Below are positions 37,201-52,200 of a DNA stretch of 64,000 nt, in pieces. The DNA comes from Rhinopithecus roxellana. Taxonomy: Eukaryota; Chordata; Mammalia; Primates; Cercopithecidae. The notes beneath the pieces are model-generated. The model searched no databases, was not told where the DNA came from, and saw only the letters and a program-made list of their open reading frames with translations. The stretch is taken from positions 46,055,420 to 46,119,419 of the forward strand of contig NC_044553.1 in assembly GCF_007565055.1 (NCBI RefSeq). Direction: 5' to 3'. How positions within the stretch are numbered: position 1 is the first letter of the stretch; the number at the start of each line of letters is the position of its first letter. Both the position numbers and the translations under genes were made by a program.

Positions 37201-40200
37201 CTAATGTTGAATTTTTGAATTTCACACTAACATGAAAGTAATGTGCTATATATCTACTGAGTTTCTGTATCTTTTTGAGAGGGATCTGTAGAGAAGATAC
37301 TGTGTGAGTAAGGTATGGAAGGGGCATTTAAAAACATCTTTCTGAAGGGAACATTTAGTAATACAGATATTATAGACAGCAGTGGTACTTTTCAGCACAG
37401 GCATAATGCCTACTTTTTAAATGCTACATAATAGTAAATGCTATTTACTAGTGTATATCATAAATGCTATTCATTAGTATATGGTAACTTAGTACTTGGC
37501 AAAGTAACAACAGTAATCAGGTGGAGAAACCTCTTATATCTAAATATATAAACCCAAAAGTTGTAAGTATTCAATGAATTTCTTTTGACTATAGACCCCT
37601 TTATAATTTTTGTACTTCTTCTGTCATAACAAAGTCCTTGCAATAGTGTGATAAGTATAGTGTGGTAACTTTTTACAACTACTTTGTAGCTTGAAGTACT
37701 ATGGTTTGACACTAAGGGATGTCTAGGGAGTGGAATAAACCTATGTTATCTGCTTCTGGCCCTACCAGAATTTAAAATTTAAAGTTGTATTTTAAATTTA
37801 TTGTTGAAGTGTTAGTTTCATACCACAGATTTATCTTTAGTCCTTATATCTATATCTCTCAGATAACTTATGAAACTTTTTAGGGCATTCCCTTCCCTCC
37901 TCTCCCATTGCTTCTGAGACATCTCTCCTTACTCCAAAAGGAAGGAGGGAAAGAAGAAGAGAAATACAAGTTTAAAAAATATGTATACAGTTGATTCTCA
38001 TTATTTATGGTAGCTATGTTCTATAAGTTGCTGTGAACACTGAATTAGTGAATGCTGAACCACTGTCCCTAGGATAATATGAGTTAGTTTCCAAGGAGCC
38101 TTTGGTAACAACATTTTCATCAAGTGATCAATACATAAACTTGTTTTATGTGTGTTTCTGTTAAACACCCCTTATTTAATATATATTGTTGATTCACTAG
38201 CGTTAAACTCACAGCCAACAGCACTACAGATAGAATATGCCTAATCTGAAAATCCAAAATCCAAAATGCTCCAAAATCTAAACACCAACATGACGCTCAG
38301 AGGAAATGCTCATTGGAGCAGTTGAGATTTCTCATTTTTAGATTAGGGATGCTCAGCTGATAAGTATAATGCAAATGTTGCAAAATCCAGAAGAATCTAA
38401 ACCCAAAGCACTTTTAGTCTCATGCATTTCAGATAAGTGATACTCAGTCTCTCAACCTGTATAACTCATGCCTGAACGAAACTTATATAGCACATGTATT
38501 TTTTCTGTAAGGCACATCACAGCCTTTGTCTACTGAATACTAGCCAGCACTTTGGCATTATGCTTGGATGCTGTTTGAAACAGCAAAATCACCAACAGAA
38601 GGCATAAAAATGTGAAAAACTTGGCACTAAATAGACCATGAAAGGGACACTTGTTTACAGTTGTGAGAGAGCTGAAGCAGGAAGGCAGAATGTTGCCTTG
38701 TTTGACCTCAGTTGGGAATGTGCACATTGGGCCACTCAGAATTTTCACCGGTCTTCACATGTCCACAAACAAGCATAAAAATGCTGCAAGTGTTGATTTG
38801 GGGGTTCTAAATAAATTTTAGCCGGCAGATGAACTTGCAGATATGAACTTGCAATGAGGATCAATTGTGTGTATGAAGATCAGCTGTGTGCGTGTATGTG
38901 CGTATATATATATGTTTTAAACTATACCCCAGATCACTTCTGCATATTTTATTGTATTTCAAAAACAAAAGCCATAAGATCTATTTCCAAACTTGATACA
39001 GCTACATGAGTAGCATATGTTGGAGGAGATTAGAATACAAATGGCATAAAAAACCATTACAAATGGCATCATTTATCCCACGGCTTTCTCTTCAGCCTTA
39101 TGCCTACTTGTAGTTTTAAAGCAAGAATTGAGAAGTTTACAATTGAGAATTGAGAAGTTTAAGAATTATCTAGGATTTTTGTAAAATCTTAAGCTACTCA
39201 ATTTATTAAGACTACTTTTAATGTGAAAACACCTTGCTACTGGGAAGGTAGCTGCTGACTGACATTTTTCTTTCCTACCCATTTTTAAAATTGCCTGACA
39301 CCTGTCTTTTTATTTGCTTTGATGAGTTGTAGTTTTATTGTGTCTGCTTTTTTACTGCAACCTGTATGAAATCTTTTATAATAGTAAGTGAGGTATAAGT
39401 AAATGCATTTGTTTATAAAGAAGAATTTCACGTAACTATTTCTTTAGGTTAGGAATGTCTGTATACACATATTTCATAGCGAAATTAAAATCACAGCTGT
39501 CCAATTTGGAGTCATCATAAAGTAGTAGGGAAAGTATTATAATGATTGGCCTTTTTCCATACTTGGAACACACTTTAAATAGAAAAAGAATAACTTTAAT
39601 TTTGAAATTATTCTTCTATCTAATATTATGCATTGGTTCTATAGGCTTTGTAGCTGAGCAGTTTCTAAATAACACAGCCACTCAACTGACATACCATGGA
39701 TTATGTGAACTAACTTCAACGGTTCAGGAAGGAGAACTTTGTGTGTTCTTTCGGAATAATCATTTTAGCACCATGACCAAATACAAGGTATGATATAGAA
39801 ATAGCTATTTAATTGTGATTCTAAATCAAAAGAGCTTGATTTAGAGATGTCTTTTGATCTGCTTATAAATAAAAGATTTTAGCATAATATTTCATAACCA
39901 TCAAATTATGAAGGTAATTATTAAATACAGTACTTCGTAAGGATAGGATGGATTAACAATTGAAGTGTTATCTCAAATCACTTTTTGTTTTTTAATTCTC
40001 CACTTCTTTTTCACAGATATTTGCAATAAGAAGTATTTTATTATTTTCTTTCTAAGAATAAAAAAAAAAGATAAACCCTAGAGATAGAACTAGGATGACT
40101 TCTTTTTTTTTTTGAGATGGAATTTTGCTCTTGTCACCTAGGCTGGAGTGTGATGGCGCGACCTCGGCTCACCGCAACCTCTGCCTCCCAGATTCAAGCA

Positions 40201-43200
40201 ATTCTCCTACCTCAGCTTCCCCAGTAGCTGGGATCACAGGCATATGCACCACCACACCCCGCTAATTTTTGTGTATTTTTAGTAGAGACAGGGTTTCTCC
40301 ATGTTGGTCAGGCTAGTCTCGAACTCCCGACCTCAGGTGACCCGCCCACCTCGGCCTCCCAAAGTGCTGGGATTACAGGCGTGAGCCACCGTGCCCAGGC
40401 TTTTTTTTTTTTTCTTTTTTTTTTCTTGTTTGAGATGGAGTTTCACTCTTGTTGCCCAGGCTGGAGTACAATGGCGTGATTTTGGCTCACTGCAACCTCC
40501 ACCTTGGGTTCAAGCAATTCTCCTGCCTCAGCCTCCTAAGAAGCTGGGATTACAGGTATGTGCCACCATGCCTGGCTAATTTTGTGTTTTCAGTAGAGAC
40601 GGGGTTTCTCCATATTGGTCAGGCTGATCTCGAACTCCCGACCTCAGGTGATAACTTGCCTCGGCCTCCCAAAGTGCTGGGATTACAGGCGTGAGCCACC
40701 ACGCCCAGCCAGAACTAGGATGACATCTAATGATGGAAGTTTATATTTCAGTGCTCAAGGAATTTAGAATAAACTTATTTATTTAGATGATTTGCCTTTA
40801 TGATGGCTTGCTATTATTAAAGTTTAATGAATTTGGTGTGACCAAACATTAAATTCTTTAATAATGTGTAGCTTTAAATTCTTCCTATAGTGCCATTTAT
40901 GGCTCTGTCATTTACTGGTTTACTCTTTTTATCTCTTATAGCCATTCTTTTTGTTGTTAGAGCTGTCACTTAGTTCAGAAGTTTGTCACCTTATACCTAT
41001 TGAAGGTATAGATTTCTTCAGTAGTACAGTAGAATACTGTACTGATGCCGTCAATAATATACTGAAAATGTTCAGTCGCACTTCATGCATGGGGATAAAA
41101 ATACAAGATATGTTCTATTCACCAATACTTTACTTCAGCCAAAATGGTGTCTATTCACTGATAACCCTCCATCCCATACATACATTATACCTTTTAATTT
41201 CTGCACTTTCCTGCCATATCTCACTCCTTAAGCCCTGTTTAGAAAGCTCTTCTCATTCCTTTTTGCCTGTCCAAATTTTACCCATCCTTTAAGAAACATT
41301 TCAAATACTAACTCTTTAGTAAAGCTACTTCTACTCTCCTCAAACCACTGGTTCTCAACCCAAATTATATGCTAAAACTGTATGGGAAGCTTTTTTAAAA
41401 ATGCCAGTCCTCAGAACCTACCACCAACTCCATTAAATGAGAATCTCTGGAGGTGGGATCTGCGCATCATTAATTTTGAGTGCTTTTCAGATGATTTTAA
41501 TGTGCATCTAAGGCAGAGTACAATTGTCTAACCATCATCTAGCTGATATTGGCTACATCATCTTTTTTTAGCCCTTATTGGTTAATACCTAGTTACCAGT
41601 TTTCTTTCCATGTAAATGTGTCATTTTTTTTCTAAACGAAAGTAGCTTATTAAAGTCGTAAATTACATCTTCATATTTTCTTCAACACTTTAGTCAGTGA
41701 ATTACACAGAGTAGTATAAAATAATGATTTGTTTGCCTGTGTAAGAATACCTGTAAAGCCCTCGCTCTCCCTATCTTGGTTATAGCAACAGCTCATTTGT
41801 ATAACTTCAACATTTTAGCTAGATGTATGTCAGATATGGGCCCAGAGTCATCCATACTCCTCAGAAATCTAAGGCCAAAAGACATAAGGATCAGATTTAT
41901 TGCTACATGGTAAATACTGCTAAATCATTTTATTTCTTACTTAACCTGACCTTTCAAGTCTAGGATTTATTCATTTATTTAACAAATATTTATTGAGCAT
42001 GTATCATATCTGGGTGCTCACTAGTAGGAATACAGCCATGAGCAAGGCGGCTATGGTGTCTGCCTATTAAGGACCTCCTAGTTTGACAAGGGGCAGATAT
42101 TAAATAATTACACAAATAATTGTTAATTTATTTCTACTGAGATACATTTTGTTAAGGATACATGTCACAGGCTATGAGTGTTTTTATCAGGATTTATAAC
42201 TTAGTTGCTTTTATCAGGACTTATAACTTAGGGAGTGTCAGGAAAGATATATTTGAGAAGGTCACATTTAAAATGATGCCTGAGGCTGGGCGCGGTGGCT
42301 CATGCCTGTAATTCCAGCAGTTTAGGAGACTGAGGCGGGTGGATCACCTGAGGTCAGGAGTTCGAGACCAGCCTAGCCAACATGGTGAAACCCCGTCTCT
42401 ACTAAAAATACAAAAATTAGGTGAGCATGGTAGTGGGCGCCTGTAATCCCAGCTACCTGGGAGGCTGAGGCAGGAGAAATGCTTGAACCTGAGAGGCGGA
42501 GGTTGCGGTGAACTGAGAACATGCTGTTGCACTCCAGCCTAGGCGACAAGAGCAAAACTCTGTCTCAATAAATTAATTCATTAAATAAAAATAAAATGAT
42601 ACCTAAAAAGTGAATCTTCTAGTTTAATCAGTTGGCCAAAAAAGAGTAACTAAGCAGATAGAGCATGTATGCGGAGGCCCTGAGGAAGGAAAGAGCTTGA
42701 CTCCTGAGGAATTAAAAGAAAGTCAGTGTGCCTGAAGCATAGCAAATAAAAAGAATGAAGAAAGGTGAAATAGATAGCCAGGGACTAGATCTTGTAAAGT
42801 GTTGGGTTTTTTTAAATTTTTATTTATTTATTTATTTATTTATTTTTGAGATGGGGTCTTGCTCTGTCACCCAGGCTGGAGTGCAGTGGCGCAATCTCAG
42901 CTCACTGCAAGCTCTACCTCCTGGGTTCATGCCATTCTCCTGCCTCAGCCTCCCAAGTAGCTGGGACTACAGGCACCCACTACCACACCCCAGCTAATTT
43001 TTTTGTATTTTTAGTAGAGGTTTCACTGTCAGCCAGGATGGTCTTGATCTCCTGACCTTGTGATCCTCCCGCCTTGTTCTCCCAAAGTGCTGGGATTACA
43101 GGCGTGAGCCACCGTGCCTGGCCTATTGCATCTCAAACTTAACTATAATTCTTTTTTATTTTTTTTGAGACAGGGTAGGGTCTCACTCCATCACCCAGGA

Positions 43201-46200
43201 TGGAGCGCAGTGGCTACTATAATTCTTAATATCTAAAATCTAGTCCATATTCAAATTTGCCACTTGTCCCCAAAATAGTTTTATGGATGATTTGTTGGAA
43301 CCAGGATCTAATCAAAGACCATGCATTGCATTTGATAGAGTAACTCCATTTTAATATGATCCAAATCTTGTTTTCTCCAGGGATCCTATGGGCATTTGGG
43401 CGATTATTTATGCTCCATTACACTTCTCGGTTCTATTTCCTGTATTCCTATTGTACCAGCTTTCCAATCCTCAGTCTTTAGATAAGACACTGCTTTACTT
43501 CTGACAGAGTACCCAGTGAGTGCTGTTTTTTGTGTTTTTTTTTGTTTGTTTGTTTTTTATCTGAAACAGGGTCTTGCTCTGTCGCCCAGGCTTGAGTGCG
43601 CTGGTGCAATCTCAGATCACTGCAACCTCTGCCTCCTGGGTTCAAGCGATCCTCATGGCTTAGCCTCCGAAGCAGCTGGGACTACAGGTGCACAGCCATC
43701 ACACCTGGCAAATTAAAATTTTTTTCTTAGAGACAGGATAATCCCTATGTTGTCCAAACTGGTGTGGAGCTCCTGGGCTCAAGCAGTCTGCCCACCTCAG
43801 CCTCCCAGAGTGTTGGGATTACAGGTGTGAGCCACTGCACCCAGACATGAGTGCATTCTTTATAAGGGTCAAAATTATGTCTTCTTCATTGACCCAGTGA
43901 CAGATTACCTGATTTACAACAATCTATAACACTTTGACTGTTGGTATAGAATAGAACCCCTAAAGGAATACTTTAAAATTACTAAATAAGTGCCAAATAA
44001 AATTTAGGGAAGGGGTTCTTCCCGCATGGTGTCCATTTGCTTATTAAGGGAATAAGGCAGAGAGAGGATTTTGCCTTTGTTCTATTAAGGCTGTTCAGCA
44101 TTAAGACTATTACTCTGTCCTACTAATTCCTGAGTTGTTTGTAGCTCTTTATAAACTTGAGCCCCAGAGAATGTGTAATTTAGTAAGGACACAAATAATA
44201 ATTTTTTTAAATAGAGGCTGGGCAAGGTGGCTCATGCATGTAACCCTAGCACTTTGGGAGGCCAAGGCTGGACAGTCGCTTGAGACCCAGAGTTCAAAGC
44301 CAGCCTGGACAACATAGGAAGACCCCATCTCTACAAATAATTTTGAAAAGTAAGCCAGTGTGGTGGTATGTGCCTATAGACCCAGTTACTCGGTGGCTGA
44401 GGTGGGAGGATCACTTGAGTCCTGAGCCCAGGAGGGTGAGACTGCAGTGAGCCATGATGGCACCACAAAAAAAAAAAAAAGGAAACCTTTTTTAGACAAA
44501 CTATGACTACTTTTAAAGCTACATCCTCCATATCTTCCTACTGCCTTGTAGCATTTCACTTTTGAGGAACTCTGAGTTTTTAGGGACATCTTATGCTTTT
44601 ATATTTAATGACCAGCCAGGCTCACACATGTGTTCGCAGTACTTGGAGAGGCTGAGGTGGGAAGATTGCTTGAGCCCAGTAGTTAGAGACTAGCATGGAC
44701 AATGAAGTGAGACCTTGCCTCTACAAAAAACTTTTAAAAAGTTAAAAAAAAAAAAAAAAAAAACCGGCATGGTGGTGTGTGCCCATAATCCCAGCTCTTT
44801 GGGAGGCTGAGATGGGAGGATTGTTTGAGTCCAAGAGATTGAAGCTACAGTGAACTGTGATTGTGCCACTGCACTCCAGCCTGGATGACAGAGCAAGACC
44901 TTGTTTCAAAAAAAAAAGGAAAAATTATATTTAATGGTCACTGTGTTTTCCATCTTTCTACTCCTGTGAACTCTTTCTCTTTGGAACATCTGTAATATAA
45001 ATACATTTCATCCCACAGAATTCAAGATATACTTTCAGGCCAGGCATGGTGGTTCATGCCTGTAATCCCAGCACTTTAGGAAGCCAAGGCAGGTGGATCA
45101 CTTGAGGTCAGGACTTTGAGACCAGCCTGGCTAACGTGGTTAAACCCCATCTCTTCAAAAAATACAAAAATTAGCTGGGTGTGATGGTGCATGCCTGTAA
45201 TGCCAGCTACTTAGGAGGCTGAGACAGGAGAATTGCTTGAATCCAGGAGGCAGAGGTTGCAGTGAGCTGAGATCATGCCACTACACTCCAGCCTGAGTGA
45301 CAGAGCAAGACTCCATCTCAAAATAAACAAAAAAGATATACTTGCAACAAACAAATTTAACATCTAGATAGAATGCTTTACCTCAGTGGTGTTTACACCT
45401 AGGGGCTTATAATAATAAATTGCCAGTCTATAATAAACTGGCAGTCAGACATAAATATCTATACTTCTATTATTTTGTTAGTGGGGCTACTTTTTAGGGA
45501 TTTTTTTTTAAATCACTCTGTTGCCCGGACTGGAGTGCAGTAGCGCAATCTCAGCTCACTGCAACCTCCACCTCTTAGGTTCAAGCGATTCTCCTGCCTC
45601 AGCCTCCCAAGTAGTTGTGATTATAGGCAGGTACCACCACTCCCAGCTTATTTTTTTTTTAGTAGAGATGGGTTGCACCATGTTGTCCAGACTTGTCTCA
45701 AATCTCTGACTTCCAAGTGATCCGCCCACCTTGACCTCCCAAAGTGCTGGGATTACAGGCGTGAGCCACTGAGCCCGGCCTAATTTTTATTATGACTTTT
45801 CAGAGAGGATCTTTATGCTTCCAGGTATTCATGATTATATTATATCATTATCAAGACCTAGGCCAACAGGGGAAAGTCCATGATGGCAGGACAAAAATGA
45901 TTACCCATGAAGGGTCACCTCCAGTTTCTTTACTGGTTGTACCAATTTCCATAGGAATTTACTAAACCCTATTTATGAAAAGGTTTTTTAAATATTTATT
46001 TATTTAATTAATTTTTTTTAGTGTGTGTTAAAATCTTTTGTCATCCAAAGTCTTTTGGAATTCTAGAGATGTTTGAGCTGTGGGCTTTTCTTTGACAAGA
46101 GGGTAAGGGAGGTATACATGCTTTCTAGTTATGAATGGTATTGTTTAGTATTACATCTCTGTTGTAACTCCCATCTCAAGGTATTGGATAGAAGCAGAGC

Positions 46201-49200
46201 AAATTCTCTGTTAAGTTAGACTCTTTTTTTGTGGGTGGTTTTTTTTTTTTTTTTAGATGGAGTCTCACTCTGTTGTCCAGGCTGGAGTGCAGTGGCACAA
46301 TCTTGGCTCACTGCAACCTCCACCTCCCCAGTTCAAGTGATTCTCCTGCCTCAGCCCCCCGAGTAGCTGGGATCACAGGCGCCTGCCACCACATCCAGCT
46401 AATTTTTGTATTTTTAGTAGGGATGGGGTTTCACCATGTTGGCCAGGCTGGTCTCAAACTCTTGACCTCAGGCAATCCACCCACCTCGGCCTCCCAAAGT
46501 GCTGGGATTACAGGTGTGAGCCACCACACCCTGCCTAGGGTTAGGCTTTTTGGTGACCCTCTATACACCAAAGTGGTGTTTAGAGGACCACCAGGTGGTG
46601 TTTTAATACACCAAACCATTGAAAAGTATATAAATGTTTCTAAAACCTATACCTGGACAAAGTATTCCCTGTTTATTAACTTCATGATTTCATCTTCATC
46701 TGTTTGTTTATTTTTACCACAGTTGATTTTATCTTTTTTGTTTGTTTGTTTTTTATTTTTGAGACAGAGTCTCACTCTGTCACCCAGGCTGGAGTGCAGT
46801 GGAGCAATCTTGGCTCACTGCAACCTCCGCCTCCCAGGTTCAAACAATTCTCATGCCTCAGCCTCCCAAGTAGCTGGGATTATGGGCGTGTGCCACCATG
46901 CTCAGCTAATTTTTTGTATTTTTAGTAGAGACAGGGTTTTGCCATGTTGCCCAGCCTAGTCTCGAACTCCTGACCTCAGGCAGTCTGCCCACCTTGGCCT
47001 CCCAAAGTGCTAGGATTACAGGCGTGAGCCATCGCGTTTAGCCTTGATTTTATCTTTACAGACTGTTTTAAGCCTTCTGCCATCATGAGGTCACATGGAT
47101 GTGTTAATCAAACTGACCCGTTTTTTGTGAATAATATCTACCAATCAATTTCACACTTCCGAATGAATATGGTACAAACAATGATTTTTATTGCACAGGA
47201 CATTTTCTCCGACCACAGATATTATTGACTTCCTATTGTTGGAAAGTCCTCTTATCATTCCTAGTTTTGTGGTTTACTGTTGCTAAATTCTGGAAAAATA
47301 CCTTTGTGTTTCTTTCATTATTAGCAAAGTGAAATCCATCTCTGTTAGTTATTACTTGTAATAATATCCTCCATGAACTCTTCATTAAACTTTTTATTCC
47401 TCATCTATCCATTGGCAACAAATAGGAATAGCCCTAATTTCTGCTGTCATTTGTATCACTTCTTTCCTTGTACATCCACCTGGTCTTCTACAATTAAACT
47501 GGGTGGATCATCCTTGGAAAATACACGTTGACCTCACTATTGTATTTATTTTTTATTTTTTATTTTTTTATTTTTTGTGAGATGGAGTCTCGCTCTGTCG
47601 CCCAGGCTGGAGTGCAATGGCACAATCTCAGCTCACTGCAAGCTCCGCCTCCCAGGTTCACACCATTCTCCTGCCTTAGCCTCCCGAGTAGCTAGGACTA
47701 CAGGCGCCCGCCACCACGCCCGGCTAATTTTTTTTTTTGTATTTTTAGTAGAGATGGGATTTCACCGTGTTAGCCAGGATGGTCTCGATCTTCTGACCTC
47801 GTGATCTGCCCACCTTGGCCTCCCAAAGTGCTGGGATTACAGGCATAAGCCACCGCACCTGGCCTATTTTTTTATTTTTATTTTGTGTGTGTGAGACACT
47901 TTCATTCTGTTACCCAGGCTAGAGTGCAATGGCATGATCTTGGCTCACTGCAACCTCCGCCTCCCAGGTTCAAGAGATTCTCATGCCTCAGACTCCCGAG
48001 TAGCTGGGATTATAGGCACGTACCACCATGTCCGGCTAATTTGGGGGCCAGATACAGTGGCTTACGGCTGTAATCCCAACACTTTGGGAGGCTCATGATT
48101 CTATAAAGATCTATGCCTTTTTTTTTTTTTTTTTTTGAGACAGAATGTCACTCTTGTTGCCCTGCCTGGAGTGCAATGCTGTGATCTCGGCTCACTGCAA
48201 CCTCTGCCTCCCGGGTTCAAGCAATTTTTCTGCCTCAGCTTCCCAAGTAGCTGGGATTACAGGTGCACGCCACCACGCCTCGCTAATTTTGTACTTTTAA
48301 TAGAGACACGGTTTCACCATGTTCGTCAGGCTGGTCTCGAACTCCTGACCTCAGGTGATCCACCTGCCTCGGCCTCCCAGAGCGCTGGGATTACAGGCGT
48401 GAGCCACCACGCCCAGCCTGAAGATCTGTGCTTTTTTTTTTTTCTTTTTTTGAGACAAATTCTCGGTCTGTAGCCCAGGCTAGAGTGCAGTGGCATGATC
48501 TCAGCTCACTGCAACCTCTGCCTCCTGGGTTCAAGCGGTTCTCCTGCCTCAGCCTCCCAAGTAGCTGGAATTATAGGTGCACGCCACTGCACCCAGTTAA
48601 TCTTTTGTATTTTTTAGTAGAGATGGGGTTTCACCATGTTGGCCAGGCTGATCTTGAACTCCCAACCTCAGGTGATCCACCCACCTCGGCCTCACAAAGT
48701 GCTAGGATTACAGGCGTGAGCCACCGCGCCCGGCTGATCTGTGGTTTTCAACAGCATAACTGGATTGATTTCTACGAGCAGAGTGAGGAGACCATAAGAG
48801 GGCAAATGCTTTCAGGACTATTCCTGTGGGTCTAGATAGTGAGATGACTATTTATCCATGCAGGAAATTTGAAAGTATAAGGATAGGTTGTAAATAAACC
48901 ATTTCTGTTCTAGAAGCAGACCCATTTAAGTTAGTTTAGCTTTTCGTATTATACATATGATCATGACTGTTGGATTCCTATCCTTACCTAATTCTGTATC
49001 CTAGATCTAGTTGTTCCATTTCATTTTCATGGCCCGCCTTCACCACCCTCTGATAACTTCTGCTTGCTCTTCACTAAGATTACATGGCCCCTGTCTAGAT
49101 TACATAGCTTCTAGATGTTTGATTCATATAATGATATCTGCATAGCTCTTTTCCTATTATGACTCCTTGATTGTCCTTTTACCATATCAACCTTCATATT

Positions 49201-52200
49201 CATGTCATAACTGTTTCCCCTGTCTCTTGGTTTTCAATTACTGACATCTCTCTGAAGCATATTCAGTCCCAAGGTTTTTGAGTTTGGTTGTTGTGTTGTT
49301 ATTTTTTTACCATGAACTCAGCCAGATGGTATGAGGTTGGTTTTGTTTGCTTTTTTACTTTATGTTTAGGGATTAGAAGTGAAAAGTAGTTTAGAAGGAG
49401 GTACAATTCTGAATAAATACTAAAACCATGTTAAAGAAATAAATTTGTTTATTCTATTTCCTCTTTGACTAATGCTATAGTAGAAATTTTTTTCCACAGA
49501 ATGCTACATTTAAGTAACAATTTATTAAATTTAGTTATTTTTAAAGCTGGTTGATATATCAAAAATTGTCACTTTTTAAATTGAAAGGTGGGGGGGAATT
49601 TGGAAACTGGAATAAGGAAAGTGATGATTCCATAGTACAAGCAGAGAGATTCATCTTTTTCTCTTAAATAGGAGACAGAAGCAGATAGACACAGAAATTG
49701 AGATCGATTTAGATGATATTCATGAATATATCTTCTGTTAATGAAGTAATTAGGGGCCTTGTACTTTATTAAGCATTTTATATTGATTTCATTTAACCTT
49801 CACAACTCCTTTGTGAGGAGCAGATATTATTATTATCACTTAATAGCTGAGGGAAGACGTAAAGACCCTAAGTAACTTGCCCAAGACCACTTAGCTTATA
49901 AGCATTTCCAATCTGACTTTCAAGTCCACTCTCAACTTGACTTTCAAGTCAACAGCTATGCTTCACTGCCTCTCTGGGTGGATAAGTAAGTGCTTTGTGG
50001 ATAAGGCTACATTTGTTAAGTAGGAGTAGTAAGTTCATTTTTGAGTACTTAAAATACTTTAGAAAAACTCTCTTAGAAATGTATACATTTTCAAATTATA
50101 AAGTACCTTAGAAACTTCAAAATTTCTAAGAAGAAAAAACTAAAGTCTAGAGATGTTAAGTAATTTTTTAAAGGTTTTTTGGTGTTTGTTTGTTTGTTTG
50201 TTTTGAGACAGTCTCGCTCTGTCGCTCAGGCTGGAGTACAGTGGCACAATCTTGGCTCACTGGATCCTCCATCTCTTGGGTTCAAGCGATTCTCCTGCCG
50301 CAGCCTCCTAAGTAGCTGAGACTACAGGCACATACCACTATACCTGGCTTTTTGTATTTTTAGTAGAGACGGGGTTTCACCATATTCGCCAGGCAGGTCT
50401 CAAACTCCTGACCTCAAGTGATATGCCCACTTCAGCCTCCCAAAGTGCTAGGATTACAGGCATGAGCCACCACACGCGACCTAGAGATGTTAAGTAATTT
50501 GAATCCAAGTTTGTTAACCAAAAATATTTAGCCAGTGCTTTCCTCCATATTGGATCACAAAAGAACACTGAATGAAAACCTATTCTATATAAAAATACCC
50601 TCGTAAATTAATTCTACATAGAGTAGTTACTTGTATTAACAACATACCTGACAATATCATCACAATTTGTAAATTGATGAAGAAAACTTGTCAAATTTAA
50701 TAATATTTTATAAATTTACAAATTGTGACAATATGACATTTTATATAATATGAACTAATACATAATTAAGAATTTAATGCATTAAAACCTATTCTATATT
50801 ATTATTATTTGTGAAATTTTTCAGTATTTTAAAAACTGATGAATGAAATTGGAAAATTTGAGTCTTAAGAAAGCATTGACTGCATAATGTAACAAAAGTG
50901 CTGGAATATCAATGCAAGAAATATTCTTGATAGTGATTTAACCGTAGACTCTCAGGATCAGATGGGCCTAAACTAGTACTATAGTCACAGATATTTTGCT
51001 ATTCTGTGCTATAATTACATAAAGGAACTTTTGACTAATAATCTGCATTGTTGAGAGTGAATCAGTTATAGTTTTTTAAAAAAATAAATGTCAGGCGGGG
51101 CACAGTGGCTCATGCCTGTAATCCCAGCACTTTGGGAAGCTGAGGCAGTGGATCACCTGAGATCAGGAGTTCGAGACCAGCCTGGCCAACATGGTGAAAA
51201 CCCGTCTCTACTAAAAATACAAAAATCAGCAGGGGGTGGTGGCGAGTGCATGTAATCCCAGCTACTCGGGAAGCTGAGGCACAAGAATCACTTGAACCTG
51301 GGAGGCGGAGGGTGCAGTGATCCGAGATCGTGCCACTGCACTCCGGCCTAGGTGATAGAGTAAGACTCTGTCTCAAAAAAAAAACCGCCACCAGCAAAAA
51401 ATAAATATCAAAATCTAAGGAGGAAATTGAGGCTGATGATCTATGAGAAGACAGATCAGCTGTACCAAGAAAGGAATACCCTTTTAGTTAAAACTTACAC
51501 TCATGTGGCTGGGTGCTGTGGCTCATGCCTGTAATCCCCACACTTTGGGAGACTGAGGTGGGCGGATCACTTGAGGCCAGGAGTTCAAGACCAGCCTGGC
51601 CAACATGGCAAAACCTTGACTCTACCAAAAATTAGCTCTGTGTGGTGGCGTGCCCCTGGAGTCCCAGCTACTATTGAGGCTGAGGCACAAGAATCACTTC
51701 AACCTGGGAGGCGGAGCCATGAGCCAAGATTACCCAACTGTGCTAAAAAACCTGGGTTGCAGAGCAAGACTTTGTTTCAAAAAAAAGAGAAGAACCCTCA
51801 TCCTAAAGCATCATCTGGGGAAAAATTACTAATAAGATTATGGTTGGAAAATAGCCAGTTAATATATGATCTACATAAATTGTAAAACGGAGACATTATG
51901 TAATATTAAATGATATGTTGAAATGAGTTGTGATAAGTATAAAGAGAAGGAAGGGTCAGATCTACTCACTGGAAAATTAGCTGGAAAGGACTTTTTGTTT
52001 TTCTCTTAAATTGTCATAGGATGAGGTAGACCCAAGCTGGGTATTAAAAATATGTTAGGAAGGCTAGGCATGGTGGCTCACACTTGTAATCCCAGCACTT
52101 TGGGAAGCCCAAGCAGGGAGATTGCTTAAGCCCAGGGGTTTGAGACCAGCCTGGGCAACACAGAAAAACCCCATCTCTAGAAAAAATAAAAAATTAGCCA

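Noticed and set aside
46231..46959. 242-codon open frame, the longest in the window
   Set aside because: It is the complement of two Alus plus intervening intron; the residues are standard Alu translation.
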